From assembly GCA_030917985.1 (NCBI GenBank), contig JAUPTR010000121.1:1-6243 (forward strand): a stretch of DNA of 6,243 nucleotides. Reading direction: 5' to 3'. Shown here piece by piece: positions 5,620 to 6,243 of the stretch. A program made the translations under genes and the position numbers. Within the stretch, counting starts at the first letter, position 1. Every line of letters begins with the position of its first letter. This DNA is from Pseudomonadota bacterium (lineage in GTDB: Bacteria > Pseudomonadota > Gammaproteobacteria > Burkholderiales > SCOH01). A model generated the notes under the pieces. It ran no database searches. It saw nothing but the letters and a program-made list of their open reading frames with translations, and had not been told where the DNA came from.

Positions 5620-6243
5620 ATGCTTCTGGAAAATTGCCGTTATATCGTGGTTGAGGGGCCGGCTGGTGCCGGTAAAACCGAGCTGGCGCGCAAGCTGGCT
5701 GAACGCTTGCACGCCTCTACCTTGCTGGAAACTCCGGAAACCAATCCCTTTCTTGGCAAGTTCTACCGTGATCAGCCGCGTTATGCCTTGCCGACGCAAT
5801 TAACCTTTCTCTTGCAACGTGCCGAGCGTATTGCACAGCTGATGCAGGCCGATCTGTTTGCAACACAGACCGTTGCAGATTTCATGCTCGACAAGGAGTT
5901 GTTGTTTGCCGAGCTGACATTGAACGACGAAGAGCTGCGCCTGTATAAGTCGATTTATTCGCTCTACGGCCCGAAAGTGCCGCGCCCGGACATGGTGATC
6001 TACCTGCAGGCGCCGGTGCAGCAGTTGCAGCAACGTCTGCAGCAGCGAGCTCACAGCCACGAGCAGGATATCAGCGAGCAATATCTGAAGCAGCTGTGCG
6101 ACAGCTATAGTCGTTTCTTCCATCAATACGATGCTTCGCCGTTGCTGATCGTCAATAGCGCCAATCTCAATTTTGTTGATAGTGCCGAAGATTTTGAGTT
6201 ACTTTTGCACTGCATCCGCCAGATGCGCGGTGGTCGCGAATTC
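5620..6243 (+). CDS. Deoxynucleoside kinase family protein (3' end outside window)
   Basis: An open frame from the ATG at 5620 to the window edge gives 208 residues, probably close to full length for the family. It has a Walker A loop, VEGPAGAGKTELA (11-23, lysine K19), ETPETNPFL (37-45), YALPTQLTFLLQRAERI (55-71), and VADFMLDKELLFAELTL (85-101), in the position of the substrate-pocket DRS-type region of deoxynucleoside kinases. These are followed by PDMVIYLQAPVQQLQQRL (123-140) and the helical lid QQRAHSHEQDISEQYL (141-156). Such enzymes phosphorylate deoxyadenosine, deoxyguanosine or deoxycytidine from ATP in nucleotide salvage; which base is used cannot be told from this. It starts six bases after folK with no recognisable ribosome site, so translation is probably coupled. 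In many proteobacteria a kinase of this family sits between folK and panB. The lid has R143-A-H where many relatives have R-G-R, a possible but unproven difference. Confidence 0.88.
   Translation, partial: MLLENCRYIVVEGPAGAGKTELARKLAERLHASTLLETPETNPFLGKFYRDQPRYALPTQLTFLLQRAERIAQLMQADLFATQTVADFMLDKELLFAELTLNDEELRLYKSIYSLYGPKVPRPDMVIYLQAPVQQLQQRLQQRAHSHEQDISEQYLKQLCDSYSRFFHQYDASPLLIVNSANLNFVDSAEDFELLLHCIRQMRGGREF

Noticed and set aside
5800..6126. A 108-codon - strand frame at the right end
   Set aside because: The + strand frame here is a clear deoxynucleoside kinase with a Walker A motif, so the antisense frame is a shadow.
6238..6243. The window ends exactly on GAATTC, an EcoRI site, suggesting a cloning junction
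   Set aside because: The reading frame of the kinase continues through it and the left end has no such site, so chance is adequate; only the source record could settle it.
1..6243. CRISPR arrays, tRNA or rRNA genes, insertion sequences, toxin-antitoxin or defence genes
   Set aside because: Looked for by eye on both strands and not found; coding genes fill nearly all of the window.

Overview
The window holds seven protein genes, all on the + strand and packed tightly. Both ends are cut: the first gene lacks its 5' end and the last lacks its 3' end. The sequence is GC-rich by eye, and every product is an ordinary proteobacterial protein. The tail of PmbA, the short AlkA form and the run pcnB-folK-deoxynucleoside kinase look most like a betaproteobacterium, perhaps of the Neisseriales type. 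That placement is a judgement from remembered family sequences, not a computed result.

Layout. Bases 1-274 encode the C-terminal 90 residues of PmbA/TldE. After a 12-base gap comes a short AlkA-type DNA glycosylase (287-916) that starts with GTG. A 121-base spacer with a long imperfect inverted repeat leads to a YgiD-type extradiol dioxygenase (1038-1832). A 212-base spacer with a related inverted repeat and a T-rich stretch leads to a SulP anion transporter with a C-terminal STAS domain (2045-3715). A 54-base spacer with a consensus TATAAT precedes poly(A) polymerase I (pcnB, 3770-5125). This overlaps folK (5122-5613) by four bases, and six bases later a deoxynucleoside kinase begins (5620) and runs off the end.

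How the genes relate. pcnB, folK and the kinase look like one operon linked by overlap and very short gaps. They join RNA 3'-end metabolism, folate synthesis and nucleotide salvage. In many proteobacteria panB and panC follow, so pantothenate genes may lie just past the right edge. pmbA and alkA are probably co-transcribed. The dioxygenase and the SulP transporter have their own spacers and no obvious functional link to their neighbours.

Novelty. I found no mobile element, CRISPR array, tRNA, rRNA, toxin-antitoxin or defence system, and no sign of an undescribed system. The points most worth a second look are the two related inverted repeats that bracket the dioxygenase gene and the poorly placed ribosome binding site of pcnB.
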